64,000 bases of DNA, taken from Sulfolobales archaeon. Its GTDB lineage: Archaea > Thermoproteota > Thermoprotei_A > Sulfolobales > Desulfurococcaceae. Every line of letters begins with the position of its first letter. The stretch's first letter is position 1. The notes below the pieces were generated by a model. It saw only the letters and a list, made by a program, of their open reading frames with translations. It was not told where the DNA came from and searched no databases. The stretch is taken from the NCBI GenBank assembly GCA_025059075.1, contig JANXDZ010000001.1, positions 125,686-189,685 of the forward strand. The letters run 5' to 3'. A program made the position numbers and the translations under genes. Shown piece after piece: positions 8,148-17,943 of the stretch.

Positions 8148-9142
8148 TAAGACACCTTGAATTTCCTCCCCAGTAAAGCTAGCTTAGCTAGAAATGCATT
8201 CAACTGTATTTCATCATCAGAGCCCTCCGTAAGCCTATACTGTATTTCACCAGCGTAATCAGCTATTAGTACTTTGAGTTCCTCGGGGAGCTTTAATTCT
8301 GCTCCAAAGATTTCTCTATGCACTTGCTTAATTACGTCAAGGCCTGATAGACCGTAGTTTATCATTAATTCCCTAAGCTTACCTCTAGCTCCAGTAAAGT
8401 CGCCTGCTAACGCTGACTTAACCATCTCTCTAACTTCCCTTGGGTGAGCTAGTCCAACTACTCTATACACAGATTCAACAGTTACTTTACCTAGCGCAGA
8501 TGAAGCTTGCAGTACATTGATGGCCCTCCTCATGTCTCCTTCGCTTAGTTCATATATAACTTCAAGAGCTTCATCCTCTAACTCAACTCCCTCTTTTTCA
8601 GCAATCCACTTAAGCCTACTTACTACATCGTCTTTACTAAGCGATGTAAATCTAAATACAGCACACCTACTTTGAATAGGTTCAATTATTTTACTGGGGT
8701 AGTTTGCTATCAGTATAAACCTAGTGTTTATAGTGAAGAGCTCCATAAGCCTTCTAAGCGCCTGTTGAGCATCTGGAGTCATATTATCAGCTTCATCTAA
8801 GAGCACTATTTTGAAAGGCACTTCGCCAGATACCATAGATCTAGCGAACTCCTTCACTTTACTCCTAATGACTTCTATTCCTCTCTCATCTGAAGCATTT
8901 AATTCAAGCATGTAGGCTCTATAATTATCTCCATAGAGATCGTGGGCTAAGCAGTGGGCAGCCGTAGTCTTACCAGTGCCTGGGGGACCTGCAAACAGTA
9001 GGTGAGGCATATTCTTCTCTTCAACAAACTTCTTTAACCTAATCACTGCATCCCTTTGATTAACTATTTCATTTAGAGTCCTTGGGCGGTACTTCTCCGC
9101 CCAAAGAAGTTCATACTCTTGAATTACACTCATGCATTGCAC
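8147..9142 (-). CDS. rfcS: Replication factor C small subunit
   Basis: The 331-residue clamp-loader subunit has RFC box motifs in order: WAEKYRPRTL (14-23), Walker A GPPGTGKTT (52-60), Walker B LLDEADNM (about 114-121), and the SRC motif (IQSRCAVFRF, about 155-164) that supplies the arginine finger. The length is normal and no intein is present, although this gene hosts inteins in some archaea. It is the first gene of the rfcS-rfcL operon; the start may be at the fourth residue (MSVIQEYELLW). The promoter must lie in the 9143-9200 region. Confidence 0.95.
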   Translation of the reverse strand: MQCMSVIQEYELLWAEKYRPRTLNEIVNQRDAVIRLKKFVEEKNMPHLLFAGPPGTGKTTAAHCLAHDLYGDNYRAYMLELNASDERGIEVIRSKVKEFARSMVSGEVPFKIVLLDEADNMTPDAQQALRRLMELFTINTRFILIANYPSKIIEPIQSRCAVFRFTSLSKDDVVSRLKWIAEKEGVELEDEALEVIYELSEGDMRRAINVLQASSALGKVTVESVYRVVGLAHPREVREMVKSALAGDFTGARGKLRELMINYGLSGLDVIKQVHREIFGAELKLPEELKVLIADYAGEIQYRLTEGSDDEIQLNAFLAKLALLGRKFKVS

Positions 9143-9412
9143 CTTAATTCTATGTGATTTAGAACTCCTTTATAAACAGTTGTACATACTCCATGAAGCA
9201 TATAAGATAGGGACATGAGGATATTTAGGAGAAAGAGAAACAACCTCTTCACTCTTCAAGGCAGATAGAGAAGTATCGGCTAATAAGTGAATGTCATAAA
9301 AGATTATAAACTAGGGAGTCTAATGAATGAGTTAATGAATGAAAAGAGCCTTAATGCATGAGTCCACGAGCTCTAAGTAATGAAGACCCTAGGCCACGTT
9401 GAATAGGAGTGT
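9143..9412. other. Intergenic region without recognisable gene
   Basis: Between rfcS and tRNA-His. A candidate rfcS promoter is on the minus strand near 9165-9185. The remainder is AT-rich with repeated ATGAATGA-like words (9319-9343) but no open frame, clear hairpin or box C/D pattern that I can support. Confidence 0.5.
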
Positions 9413-9488
9413 GGCCCGGGTAGCTTAGCCTGGGTAGAGCGCCGGGCTGTGGACCCGGAGGTCCCGGGTTCAAATCCCGGCCCGGGCC
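9413..9488 (+). tRNA. tRNA-His(GUG), intact
   Basis: Acceptor GCCCGGG (9414-9420) pairs with CCCGGGC (9481-9487). The D arm is regular. Anticodon stem CCGGG/CCCGG encloses loop CTGTGGA with anticodon GTG (9449-9451), and the T arm is CCGGG-TTCAAAT-CCCGG approximately. A G is encoded at position -1 (9413) and C at 73 (9488), the identity pair of tRNA-His. There is no intron, unlike most tRNAs in this window. Confidence 0.95.
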
Positions 9489-9559
9489 CCTTTTGTCTTT
9501 ATGGAGAAGCTTTAATAGATTATATAACATTAGAGATCTCTAGTGTTTAGTGATAAACT

Positions 9560-9754
9560 TTGTCAGAGTGTAGTGCTCGAAACAAGTTTAGGGAAGTGTT
9601 TAAGCTAGTGTACTTGAAGCGTGAAAGATATAGAACTAACAGTAGGAGCCTTAGAGAGAGTGTAAGGCTTGCTTGGTTAGCAGCTGAACTTTCTCAAACA
9701 TACTTAAGAGTAATTGTGTGGCGTGAGTGGAAGAGGAGGTTAGAAGTAAGTTGA
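9560..9754 (+). CDS. Small basic protein upstream of a nucleotidyltransferase, unknown function
   Basis: A 64-residue ORF starting at TTG 9560, rich in Arg, Lys and Leu and predicted mostly helical (KFREVFKLVYLKRER; ESVRLAWLAAELSQTYL). It overlaps the start of the nucleotidyltransferase gene by 28 bases, an arrangement common for two-gene modules such as toxin-antitoxin pairs. It lacks the R-x4-6-H motif of HEPN proteins and I recognise no family. It could also be a chance ORF, but the overlap and strand support it. Confidence 0.45.
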   Translation: MSECSARNKFREVFKLVYLKRERYRTNSRSLRESVRLAWLAAELSQTYLRVIVWREWKRRLEVS

Positions 9755-10362
9755 ATTCCCTAGTTGAAGAATTGCTAAAGTGCTTTAGTGAGAAAGTAAT
9801 TCCTAAGCTTAAAGCAATAAGCGATGAGACTAAGAGATTCCTATACTTTATAGCATGGCTTAACAACTTCCTTAAGTCTAAGAGCCTTGGGAGAATAGTG
9901 ATTACCGGAGGCTTCGCAGTAGAACTATATACAGGCAGAGTGTATAGGACGATGGATGTTGACATCATTATTGAAGGTAGTGAAGCTGTAGATATTGTTA
10001 AAAAATTCCTAGAAAGCTTTTCCGACAGTATTGGAAGAGGTTTCTTGCCTTCATACGACATTCTTCAGTTGAAGTCAATAGACATAGTTTCATCAGTTTA
10101 CACAAAGCAAGTGGAACCAGTTGAAGTATGCATAGAAGGTCTATGTGCATACGTTGAGCCAGTTGAAGAACTCATCATTACTTACCTATCTGGATGGAAG
10201 TATTGGGGCTCAACAGAGGATAGGGATAAAGCGCTATGGCTACTTGCATCATGGTTTAATAAAGTTGACTGGGCTTTTCTAGAAAATAGAGCTCTGAACA
10301 ACAATGTGTATGATAGGCTACTTGAACTAAGGAGATTATTAGAAAGCTCAATAAGTACTTAA
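9727..10362 (+). CDS. Nucleotidyltransferase-fold protein (AbiEii/MNT-like)
   Basis: The 211-residue protein starts at GTG 9727 and shows the nucleotidyltransferase signature: GRIVITGGFAVELYTGR (about 55-71) followed by YRTMDVDIII (about 73-82), in which GG and the D-x-D pair form the metal/nucleotide site; a third acidic residue may be in LKSIDIV (about 115-121). Proteins of this kind include the AbiEii-type toxins and minimal nucleotidyltransferases. The small upstream gene overlaps it and could be a partner. Whether the pair is a toxin-antitoxin system is inference. Two other nucleotidyltransferase-fold genes occur in the window (33973 and 38554). Confidence 0.7.
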   Translation: MEEEVRSKLNSLVEELLKCFSEKVIPKLKAISDETKRFLYFIAWLNNFLKSKSLGRIVITGGFAVELYTGRVYRTMDVDIIIEGSEAVDIVKKFLESFSDSIGRGFLPSYDILQLKSIDIVSSVYTKQVEPVEVCIEGLCAYVEPVEELIITYLSGWKYWGSTEDRDKALWLLASWFNKVDWAFLENRALNNNVYDRLLELRRLLESSIST

Positions 10363-10529
10363 ATAAAGCACAAACACTCTTTCTCAAGCACTGCAGCATA
10401 TGTTGCCTTTAATCGAGAGCTCATATCTTTATAAATAAATGGCTTAAGAGGCTTAAGATTCAACACTGTCCATACATAATGAGTAGAAAACCCTCTTAAG
10501 GTTTAATTCCTAAAGTCTTAGAAACTTAG

Positions 10530-11381
10530 TTGGTGGATGCTGTGAGTTTAACAATAGGACTTGTGCAAGCTGACTACGGCATAGATCCTCTTAATAACTA
10601 CGAGAAGACTAAGAGAATTCTTAGAGAAAGTTATGGAGAAGCCGATCTAATTATATTACCTGAGTACTCTATGAGCGATCCACTTCAATTAGCTAAGCCT
10701 GAGGAAGTAATTAAAATAGCTGAGTACATTGAGGACAGCACCTACTTAAGTAAGCTAAGTGAATTGGCTGCAGAAATTAGTGCATCAATATTAGCACACT
10801 TCATTGAGAAAGCACCTAGTGAAGGAAAGCCTCTTAGCTCTAGCGTAATGATCCATCCTAGTGGGAGATTTGAAAAGTTGTATAGTAAAATACATCTCTT
10901 TGATGCATATGGCTATAAAGAGTCTTTGTTTTTTGAACGCGGGAAAAGCGTATCGAAAAGCATAGTCATCAGAGGTTTAACCACTACGGTTGCAATATGT
11001 TTTGACGTGAGGTTCCCAGAACTGTTTAGATTATATGCAAGAATGGGTTCTGAACTAGTCATCGTACATAGCGGCTGGGTAAAAGGCTCAATTAAAGAAG
11101 AATCTCTGGAATTTCTCGTGAGAAGCAGAGCTCATGAAAACACCCTCTGGATGGTTGTTGCAAACAAGTGGGGAGAGAGATATGTTGGGAGAAGCATGGT
11201 TGTAGATCCATTTGGAGTAAAAGTATTTGAACTAAGTATTGGGGAAAGCTACGGAGAGTACATAGTAAATAAAAGCAGAGTTTATGATGCAAGAAAAATT
11301 CTTCCAACAGTAGAGCTAAGTAAAGCGCTCTGGAAAGTGGAGCTAGTGGATTCCAACGGGATTGCTTTACAAAATTTATGA
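10530..11381 (+). CDS. Carbon-nitrogen hydrolase (nitrilase superfamily)
   Basis: The 283-residue protein has the nitrilase-superfamily catalytic triad in context: Glu in IILPEYSMSD (about 44-53), Lys in YSKIHLFDAYGY (about 117-128) and Cys in VAICFDVRFPELFR (about 153-166). Family members hydrolyse amides, such as omega-amidase or carbamoyl substrates; the exact substrate cannot be read from sequence. The start codon is uncertain: TTG 10530 (used here), GTG 10533 and GTG 10542 are all in frame, and the last gives the shortest N-terminus before the first beta strand. It stands alone; the downstream surface-protein genes run on the opposite strand. Confidence 0.85.
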   Translation: MVDAVSLTIGLVQADYGIDPLNNYEKTKRILRESYGEADLIILPEYSMSDPLQLAKPEEVIKIAEYIEDSTYLSKLSELAAEISASILAHFIEKAPSEGKPLSSSVMIHPSGRFEKLYSKIHLFDAYGYKESLFFERGKSVSKSIVIRGLTTTVAICFDVRFPELFRLYARMGSELVIVHSGWVKGSIKEESLEFLVRSRAHENTLWMVVANKWGERYVGRSMVVDPFGVKVFELSIGESYGEYIVNKSRVYDARKILPTVELSKALWKVELVDSNGIALQNL

Positions 11382-11387
11382 AAAAAA

Positions 11388-12917
11388 TTAACTGCGTTTA
11401 ACATAAGGCGCTAGTCCAATTACCAACGTTAAAGCACCGATCATTACTGACAAGTACACGATCAGCGTTATCGTTGCTAAGTCTCTAGCTGTACTTAACT
11501 CTACTTCACTTAGTCTGCTAAGTATTTTTGACTCTGCCTCAGCTACTGCATTCCTTACTTCATCTACAGCTCTAGAGCTAGTCTCTCCTAAGGCATGCTC
11601 AATGGAAGGACTTAGTTCCCTTACGTTTTTACTTAAGGAATCTGCTGCCTCAATTATAAGCGATGATAGTGAAACATTTAACTTACTTAAGCTATTCATG
11701 ATCTCTGCGATGTTCCTTACGCTTAACAACGTTGACTCATTTAGATTGTGGAGACTTATCGCTATTTGCTGAAGAGCTCTAAAGACATCACTGTATCGCG
11801 CAAGTAGTTTTTGCTTAAATAAAGACTCCCCTATGTATACTTCTCTAAAGGCTATTAACTCTCCATCCACAGTCCTTAAGTTAATTAAGTGGACTCCGCT
11901 GAAGTAATCTGGAATATTTAGTTCTATTATTAACGGTTCAACGCTTTTAGGCCTTACGCTCGTAATGTAGTTATCGTCAATATAGATCATTATGATTGAG
12001 TCCACGGGATGTCCAGTTACGTTAAGCCTTATCTTACTTCCTTCCCTAACTTCCCGCCCTTCAACGATGTCTATTCTAGTGTTTACATAGAACGTCTTCT
12101 CTCCATAAAATAGTCCTTCGCTAACTAACACTATTCTATGAAGTCCTCTCCCTAAGTAGGGCACCCTCATCTTCAAAATCATTGACTCATTTCTGCCTAC
12201 AATGCCCTCTAAAACAACAGTGTCATCCAACAATATGGAGTAAATTACTCCAGGTAGTGGAGGGATCTCTATGGTCAGCACTTCACCAACATGTACGCTG
12301 ATAGGTGTTATGAGAATGTCGATGGGCCTTAATGAAGCCCATGCAATAGATCTAAGGAGTATTTCTTTCGCTTCATCACTCCAATGATCCATGTTAGTCC
12401 ACAACTCAGGAGCTAGACCAGCGAGCAAGACCCATCTAGTTCCATGTGGTGTCGTTTTTACTCCTATGCCACAGCCCTTTACGCCAACTGTTTCAGCCCC
12501 TATATATGCAAGGACTTCGCCATCCCATTTACTGAACCAAGCGTAATCGTAGTCCCCTCCATATACAATGTAGATTCTTTCCCCAGTTTCATACCCTTCT
12601 AGTATTGGATGTTCTCTATTTACGACATAGTATACAGGGCCCTTATCGTAGTCTGAGCCAATGCTGCCTGGGTTTCTATAGTAGTAGTACAATATGTTTA
12701 TTCCATATGGATATTCTTTTATGTACCTGTACTCAAAGTAATTATTTAAGGACACTATGCCCACTCCAAGCTTATACGTTGCATTAATTAATTGCTCAAA
12801 TGTATCTCTGCTGGGCCATAGATCGGGTGAGCCAATGTATTCTCCTGCAAGCACTAACACATCGTAGAAACTCTGATCCTTATTATAGAGCACTCCAATC
12901 CCTATACGCATGCGCAT
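11388..12917 (-). pseudogene. C-terminal piece of a frameshifted surface-anchored protein
   Basis: The 509-codon ORF opens in the middle of a domain: YDVLVLAGEYIG near its start is the usual continuation of a glutamine-amidotransferase-like fold whose first strand (VMIDFSGQITMLLL) lies at the end of the preceding ORF in another frame. It continues with Ig-like beta domains, a helical coiled-coil-like stretch (about 375-480) and a C-terminal membrane segment ending in YVKRS, so the protein would be anchored outside the cell. The ATG at 12917 is probably a coincidence at the frameshift, which lies near 12885-12900. Sequencing error cannot be excluded. Confidence 0.65.
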
Positions 12918-13881
12918 ACCATCCTCTAGATAGGAGAAGCATTGTTATTTGCCCAGAGAAATCAATCATTACAGCTGCCCTAGGCTTCCTAATCAATGTC
13001 TCCTCTAAGTAACTAGTCTCTCCTACGGATATTTCTACAACGTGATCTACACTATAGTATCCACGTGCATCTATCCTTACTCTAAAGACTCCTTCAGGTA
13101 ACCACAGCATAAATGCTCCTGTTTTATTAGTGAACACTTTTACAGGAGTACCCACTATCGATACTTCGGCTTCATTAACTGGCTGTCCCGTATCGCCTGC
13201 AGTAACTTTCCCTGCAAGCCATCCGTAAGGCCTTCTTTCAAGAACAATGTTTAATTCAGTGAACGCTGATATTGTTGGCCAGTTAAACTGCATTACACTT
13301 AAGTTCATCCATCGAAGATCTACGTCTTTTACATCCATTATCCCTACTGAGTGTCTTACTGCATTAAACAACAGCCTCCTCATATTGTGTGAGTACTTCA
13401 TATCCTGGCCTTTCTCCATGTACTTAGCCCAGTGGTAGCTTCCTCCAACGCTCATAAACACCCAGCAGTCTTCTTTAGGACCCTTGCTCCAGACAACAAT
13501 GCTGTAGCCGTATACTGTCCCTCCATAAACGATCTCACCTAAGTAACTTAGCCCGCCTACAGCTGGTTGATAGAAACTCTGGTATGCAGCGTAGTCAACT
13601 CTATCTAATGGAGGTGAAGCTATGTAGAATCTATGGCCTTCATCGAAGGTTATTCCGCTAAACAAGTCACTGCCGGGGTCTGGAGCGTGAATCATAAGGC
13701 CTTCCATATATCCCTCGCTTCTATAAGCTGGAGATGGATATCCGTATTTACTAATGGCCTCACTGTACTTATATAAAACATATCCCGCAAAGTGATAGTA
13801 TGCCCCCCATGAATCGAGAAATACGAGGCTAGTGCCCTCCTGATCCATTGCCCTAAGGAAGTTAATTAAAGCATCTGCCAA
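12883..13881 (-). pseudogene. Middle piece of the broken surface protein (GATase-like and carboxypeptidase-regulatory-like domains)
   Basis: This 332-codon ORF contains a glutamine-amidotransferase-like domain (CWVFMSVGGSYHWAKY at about 143-158, then RRLLFNAVRHSVGI), followed by a carboxypeptidase-regulatory-like beta domain (GWLAGKVTAGDTGQPV to GYYSVDHVVEISV, about 217-292). It ends abruptly just after starting a second GATase-like domain. It has no signal peptide and starts at TTG, and the DNA immediately upstream still codes in a shifted frame (NNSINEFL then EYTLADALINFL), so the N-terminal part is the SBBP segment at 13926-15232. Confidence 0.65.
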
Positions 13882-13925
13882 GGTATACTCTAGAGAAATT
13901 CATTGATGGAGTTGTTGAAGGTATC

Positions 13926-15232
13926 TTATATGTTGACATTCTCTGGGAAATCTCTGTAAACCCACAGCAAGTCGCTAGGATCTTTCTCAAATAAGTACTG
14001 TTTATTTAGCTTAGCTATAAAGAAGTCTCTACCGCCTTCAGTAAATGAAGCAGTGTAACCAGATACATATGATACATATACGTAGTTGCGTCGGATTTAA
14101 CTCCGTAAGCTATTTCAACATCTGATCCGCCGAAGTGCGTTAATGAAACTACTTCACCTGAGTTCTTGTCTAGTAATGCAACAAAAGCATCGTGTCCACC
14201 AAGCTCTCCAGATGTATAGCTCTCAGTATATCCTGCTGCATATACATAGTCGTTATCTACGTAAACGCTGTAAGCTGCATCACCTTTATCTCCTCTAAAG
14301 CTCGTTATCCAAACCAATTGGCCTTCAGGGCTGATTTTTGCTACGAGAACACCGGGTATACCGCCGCTGTATGTAGCACCTGCTACGTATATGAATCCAT
14401 GTTCATCTACAACTACTTCTTCTAATCTATCGAGCTCAGAAGCCCCAAAGACTATAGACCACTCCAACATGCCTTCACTGGATAGCTTTAAAACTAAGCA
14501 ATCATAGCCTCCGCCCACTGGAAAGCTATTGGTTTGCCCAGATACAATTACGTACCCCTTGCCGGACGTAGAGTTGTACCACGTGGCAATTCCCCAGCTG
14601 TAGTCAAACTGGCTTTCACCAGCTATTAGGCTCCACAGTACTTTGCCATCGCTATCAAATTTAACTATAAGTGTATCAGCTCTAACAGCGCCGAGGCCCA
14701 TAGTGTACCCTACAGCATAGATCGTGTTATCCCTACCTACACTTATACGCCAAAGCAGATCTAGTGCTGATGAACCAATTGTTGTAAAGAACTTGACTGT
14801 ACTATTTTCAAGGAAAGCAGTTAAATAGCCATCTGTGCCTCCAGCCCCATAGCCAGTCACTTGTCCTACAGCATAAATAGTCTTTCCAACAATTACCAGA
14901 TTTCTTCCCATGAATGAGCCATTGCCATAAACAGCAATGTTCCTAATGTTTTCACCATACCTACTTGCCTTCACTACAACAAGAGGCACATATCCCAAAG
15001 GCCTCCATGAACTTGACTGACCTACTGTATAAACGTATCCTTGCTCATCTACTTCTATCCCCCACCAAGGATAGTCGTCTTCTGGTCCACCTAACGTAAG
15101 CATCCATGTATTTGGATATACTGTAGAGCTAGGCTGCACGTAGTTATACACTTGACTTCCGTTAAACCCCATTGCTAAAATTATGGAAGTGGGAAGCAGT
15201 ACTAGTACTATTAGTGCCGCAATCCGCCTCAT
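13926..15232 (-). pseudogene. N-terminal piece of the broken surface protein: signal peptide and SBBP beta-propeller
   Basis: It begins with a signal peptide (MRRIAALIVLVLLPTSIILA) and continues with SBBP-type beta-propeller repeats, recognisable by recurring Y.AGYT....GG.DAFVAKL patterns, for example VDNDYVYAAGYTES (about 335). The uninterrupted frame ends at 14015 in a nonsense tail, but shifting frame near 14090-14097 restores a perfect repeat (YVSGYTASFTEGGRDFFIAKL) that runs on to a stop at 13926-13928. One single-base indel therefore breaks the last propeller blade, and a stop plus another shift separate it from the next piece. Confidence 0.7.
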
Positions 15233-15610
15233 ACAAATAATCCTATAGCTTACTTAAGTCTAGCAATAACAGATGTTTTTAAGTCTATCTATTTACCTTC
15301 AGCAACTTCCCGCTATGCCGACCTCTCCTCCACCCTAAAGAGTTAGAATTCATTAACTTAGGGCTATGTCCTCGGCCTTCACTAAACCCGCTTGCTCCAA
15401 CTCAGTCTTGAACGCCTTACCTCCATTCTGTAAAGCACAGGACTAGGAAGATCGGATCTTGGTGCAAAGACGCTGCACTGCCTCATCACGTAGAATAGGC
15501 ATATAAAACTTTAAACACCTACTCCTGCCTTAAGGGGGAGCTTTTCAATTGTAAGGCAAGCGGCATCCATTATTCTTATGAATTTATCGCATGGAGTTAA
15601 TTCCTTTAGT
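15233..15610. other. Intergenic region with a possible gene fragment
   Basis: It separates the surface-protein locus from top6A. The part nearest 15232 must hold the surface-gene promoter on the minus strand. Bases 15353-15487 read in one minus frame as DEAVQRLCTKIRSS, a stop, then NGGKAFKTELEQAGLVKAED before a final stop. This looks like the tail of a decayed gene, perhaps a transposase remnant, but the family is not certain. Nothing else is supported. Confidence 0.35.
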
Positions 15611-17935
15611 TCACTCGATCCAGTCATTGGTCTGTATCTTCTCAGGTATATAGACGTCTGCCAGAAACTTCAAGCCCTTACTAGCCATAGCTTCTATCTC
15701 TAACTTAGCTAGTGTTTTAAAGAAAGTACACGCCTCCCTCAGCCATTCTGGGGTTCTAAACCACGGGTAGCCGCTCACTCTTTCCTTCCTCTTTATCTTG
15801 CTCCTCACTTCTCTATCATCAAGACATATTAGCGCGATATCGTATCCAACTAGTTCTACAGCTCTCTCAACATCTCTAACTTTTGCTCTTATTACATAGT
15901 TCTTCCTTTCATCAGGGGTAAGGTATGGCTTTTTCTCAGGCAACCTAGCCATTGACTCATAGAGCTTCTCTCCTAAGCTTCTTAAATCCCCGACTCCTCT
16001 AACAATAGAGTCTCCAAATACATCGGTGGGCGTTACACCTATGAACTTAGCGCTCGGTGTAGAGAGTCTCTCGCTTTCATAGGATAAAGTTATGGAGCCA
16101 ACTTTAAATACGCTGTAGATGTAGAATCCATAAGGATCAGAGTTGTGGTATACAACTCCATAGCCTCCTATAAACGAGTTTGTCCCTGGAACAGCGAAGT
16201 CATATACATAGCCTACGTAATCCTCTTCTCCTACTTCAATAACTTTAACTAAGTCAACGCTTGGCGATAAGGGGTCTTGCAGCAATATTGAATTACTTTC
16301 ACTATCAAGAGTTGCCTTTATCTTCACTACATCGCTATCGCTACTAATTACTGGCTCAGCTCCAATTGAGAGAAGCAATAACGCCAACTGTTTTGCAAAG
16401 ACACCATCACGTAGTGAAATGATTGCCTCACTACTATTAACTCCTTTAAATGCCTCAATGAGCCCATTTATGTACGCCAGCTTAATTGCATTAGGAGAGT
16501 TAACTACGGCCTTAGCAACGACCCTCTCCTCAACTACTTCCCTAACTACTTCTATAAACCCTTGATCCATTTCATTAAGCGGTAACTTAATTAATTGATT
16601 GCCTGACTTAACGAACTTCTTTAAACCAAGTCTATGCAAAATATCTACAACTCTTTCAATTAATGGAGTGCTTAGGCCATTTAAGTCTAAGTACAAGTAC
16701 CCAGAGTTAATGCTGCCCCTAAGCGTTAGGAGTCCAGTAAGCCAAGCATAGTCTTCGTTAAGCACTGCATCATTACTATTTAAGGCATGCGGTTGAAGAG
16801 AGGGCAGTCTCTTTGCTACTAGTATGTAATCCCCTGGCCGAACATCCTTTGCAGGAACTGGTTGAACTACTCCATTGCGTAGTGCAAAGATTGAGTGGGC
16901 TTTAGTTACTCTAATAACTCCTCGAGACTCGGTCTTTAGTACAAGCATTTTATCAAGGATCTTATGCCTGTAAACATAGGCTATAGTACTCCACTCAATA
17001 GAGTTATTCACAGAATTCCATGAGAGTACCTCTAAATTAACTAGGGCTCTCTCAACATCGTGCCCCTCAAAGTATTTTTTAACTAGCTCTTCAATAGGGC
17101 CCACGCTTACTTCTCCAGTCTCTGGATTCCTTAAAGCAACTACTTCATCTCTAGGCACACTGTCGCAAAGTACGTATACTGGTAGCTTTAGCTCTTCATT
17201 AAGCCTTCTGACAAACCTTCGAGTAGCTCTATCAGGTTGACCAGCGCTTGTAACTAATATAGCTTTATTCCTCTTCCAGAAGCCGTATCTATGCAATTGC
17301 TGAAAGACAGCGTCTTTTTCAACGACTAAGACATATTCAGCATCTACATCTATGAACTCTATGAAGTCTGGAGTTGGCTCAATGGAGTATGCTCCATGCC
17401 CCATTCTGCTTAAGTCTATGACATCGTCCCCGCTCCTAATCCTCATGCTTCCAACGACTTTGCCCTTCTCCTTACTAAGTATAAGGAGCTCTTCTCTAAG
17501 TAGACCTAGGTATACCTCTAGATCTCTTATTATTCCATCGCTCTCCCTTTGACCATCCCAAGTTGACTCAACTTCCTTCATTCCTCTATCATGCAGAATT
17601 ATTGAATGCTTCCCCCTATAGTAGAGGTCACGTATTGTCGGATACTCATTGTTAGCCAATGCTTCATGTATTATTGAAGCCATGAGAGTAGTCTGCATAA
17701 ATTTCTTAGCTTCATTTAAGTCAATGAAGCTCCTCTTCATTAACTCAGGGCCTAGGAGTAAAACCTTTTTCTCAGGATCATATATTGTGTTAGTTAGAGT
17801 CCTCCTAGGAATTATTAGCGTAGGAGGCTCATTGTTGATTATTTGTCTTACGACCTCCTCGAACTTCTCCTTCAATAACTTTATTCCCTTTTCCCTAGCT
17901 TCTTTATCTATCTGTGAGGACGATTCGTGACTCAT
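15611..17935 (-). CDS. top6A: DNA topoisomerase VI subunit A with an intein
   Basis: The 774-residue product is the Spo11-like cleaving subunit of topoisomerase VI interrupted by an intein. The N-extein has the 5Y-CAP domain with the catalytic tyrosine in IRDLYYRGKH (about 101-110), and the Toprim acidic site begins with VLVVEKDAVF (about 202-211). The second Toprim motif CD|SDPYG, which binds Mg, is split by the intein after Asp258; residues 599 onward (SDPYGFYIYSVF) resume it. Extein length is about 434 residues, in the range of the family. Its ATG lies 9 bases after the top6B stop, so both subunits are co-transcribed and would form the A2B2 enzyme that relaxes DNA by double-strand passage. 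Confidence 0.95.
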   Translation of the reverse strand: MSHESSSQIDKEAREKGIKLLKEKFEEVVRQIINNEPPTLIIPRRTLTNTIYDPEKKVLLLGPELMKRSFIDLNEAKKFMQTTLMASIIHEALANNEYPTIRDLYYRGKHSIILHDRGMKEVESTWDGQRESDGIIRDLEVYLGLLREELLILSKEKGKVVGSMRIRSGDDVIDLSRMGHGAYSIEPTPDFIEFIDVDAEYVLVVEKDAVFQQLHRYGFWKRNKAILVTSAGQPDRATRRFVRRLNEELKLPVYVLCDSVPRDEVVALRNPETGEVSVGPIEELVKKYFEGHDVERALVNLEVLSWNSVNNSIEWSTIAYVYRHKILDKMLVLKTESRGVIRVTKAHSIFALRNGVVQPVPAKDVRPGDYILVAKRLPSLQPHALNSNDAVLNEDYAWLTGLLTLRGSINSGYLYLDLNGLSTPLIERVVDILHRLGLKKFVKSGNQLIKLPLNEMDQGFIEVVREVVEERVVAKAVVNSPNAIKLAYINGLIEAFKGVNSSEAIISLRDGVFAKQLALLLLSIGAEPVISSDSDVVKIKATLDSESNSILLQDPLSPSVDLVKVIEVGEEDYVGYVYDFAVPGTNSFIGGYGVVYHNSDPYGFYIYSVFKVGSITLSYESERLSTPSAKFIGVTPTDVFGDSIVRGVGDLRSLGEKLYESMARLPEKKPYLTPDERKNYVIRAKVRDVERAVELVGYDIALICLDDREVRSKIKRKERVSGYPWFRTPEWLREACTFFKTLAKLEIEAMASKGLKFLADVYIPEKIQTNDWIE
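16142..17161 (-). mobile_element. Intein in Top6A, with degenerate LAGLIDADG homing endonuclease
   Basis: Residues 259-598 of the precursor (340 aa). It starts with Ser instead of the more usual Cys, has a block-B motif VTKAHSIF (343-350) with the catalytic His, and ends ...VVYHN before a Ser (+1), the C-terminal splice signature, so splicing looks intact. The two endonuclease motifs are recognisable, WLTGLLTLRGSI (398-409) and YINGLIEAFKGV (488-499). Both have lost the catalytic Asp expected in the D-G position (LRG and FKG), so the nuclease is probably dead while the intein persists. Confidence 0.9.
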
Positions 17936-17943
17936 TTAACCAC

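Noticed and set aside
14192-14425. Plus-strand ORF of 77 codons inside the SBBP gene
   Set aside because: It is the antisense shadow of the beta-propeller repeats and has no ribosome-binding site or family.
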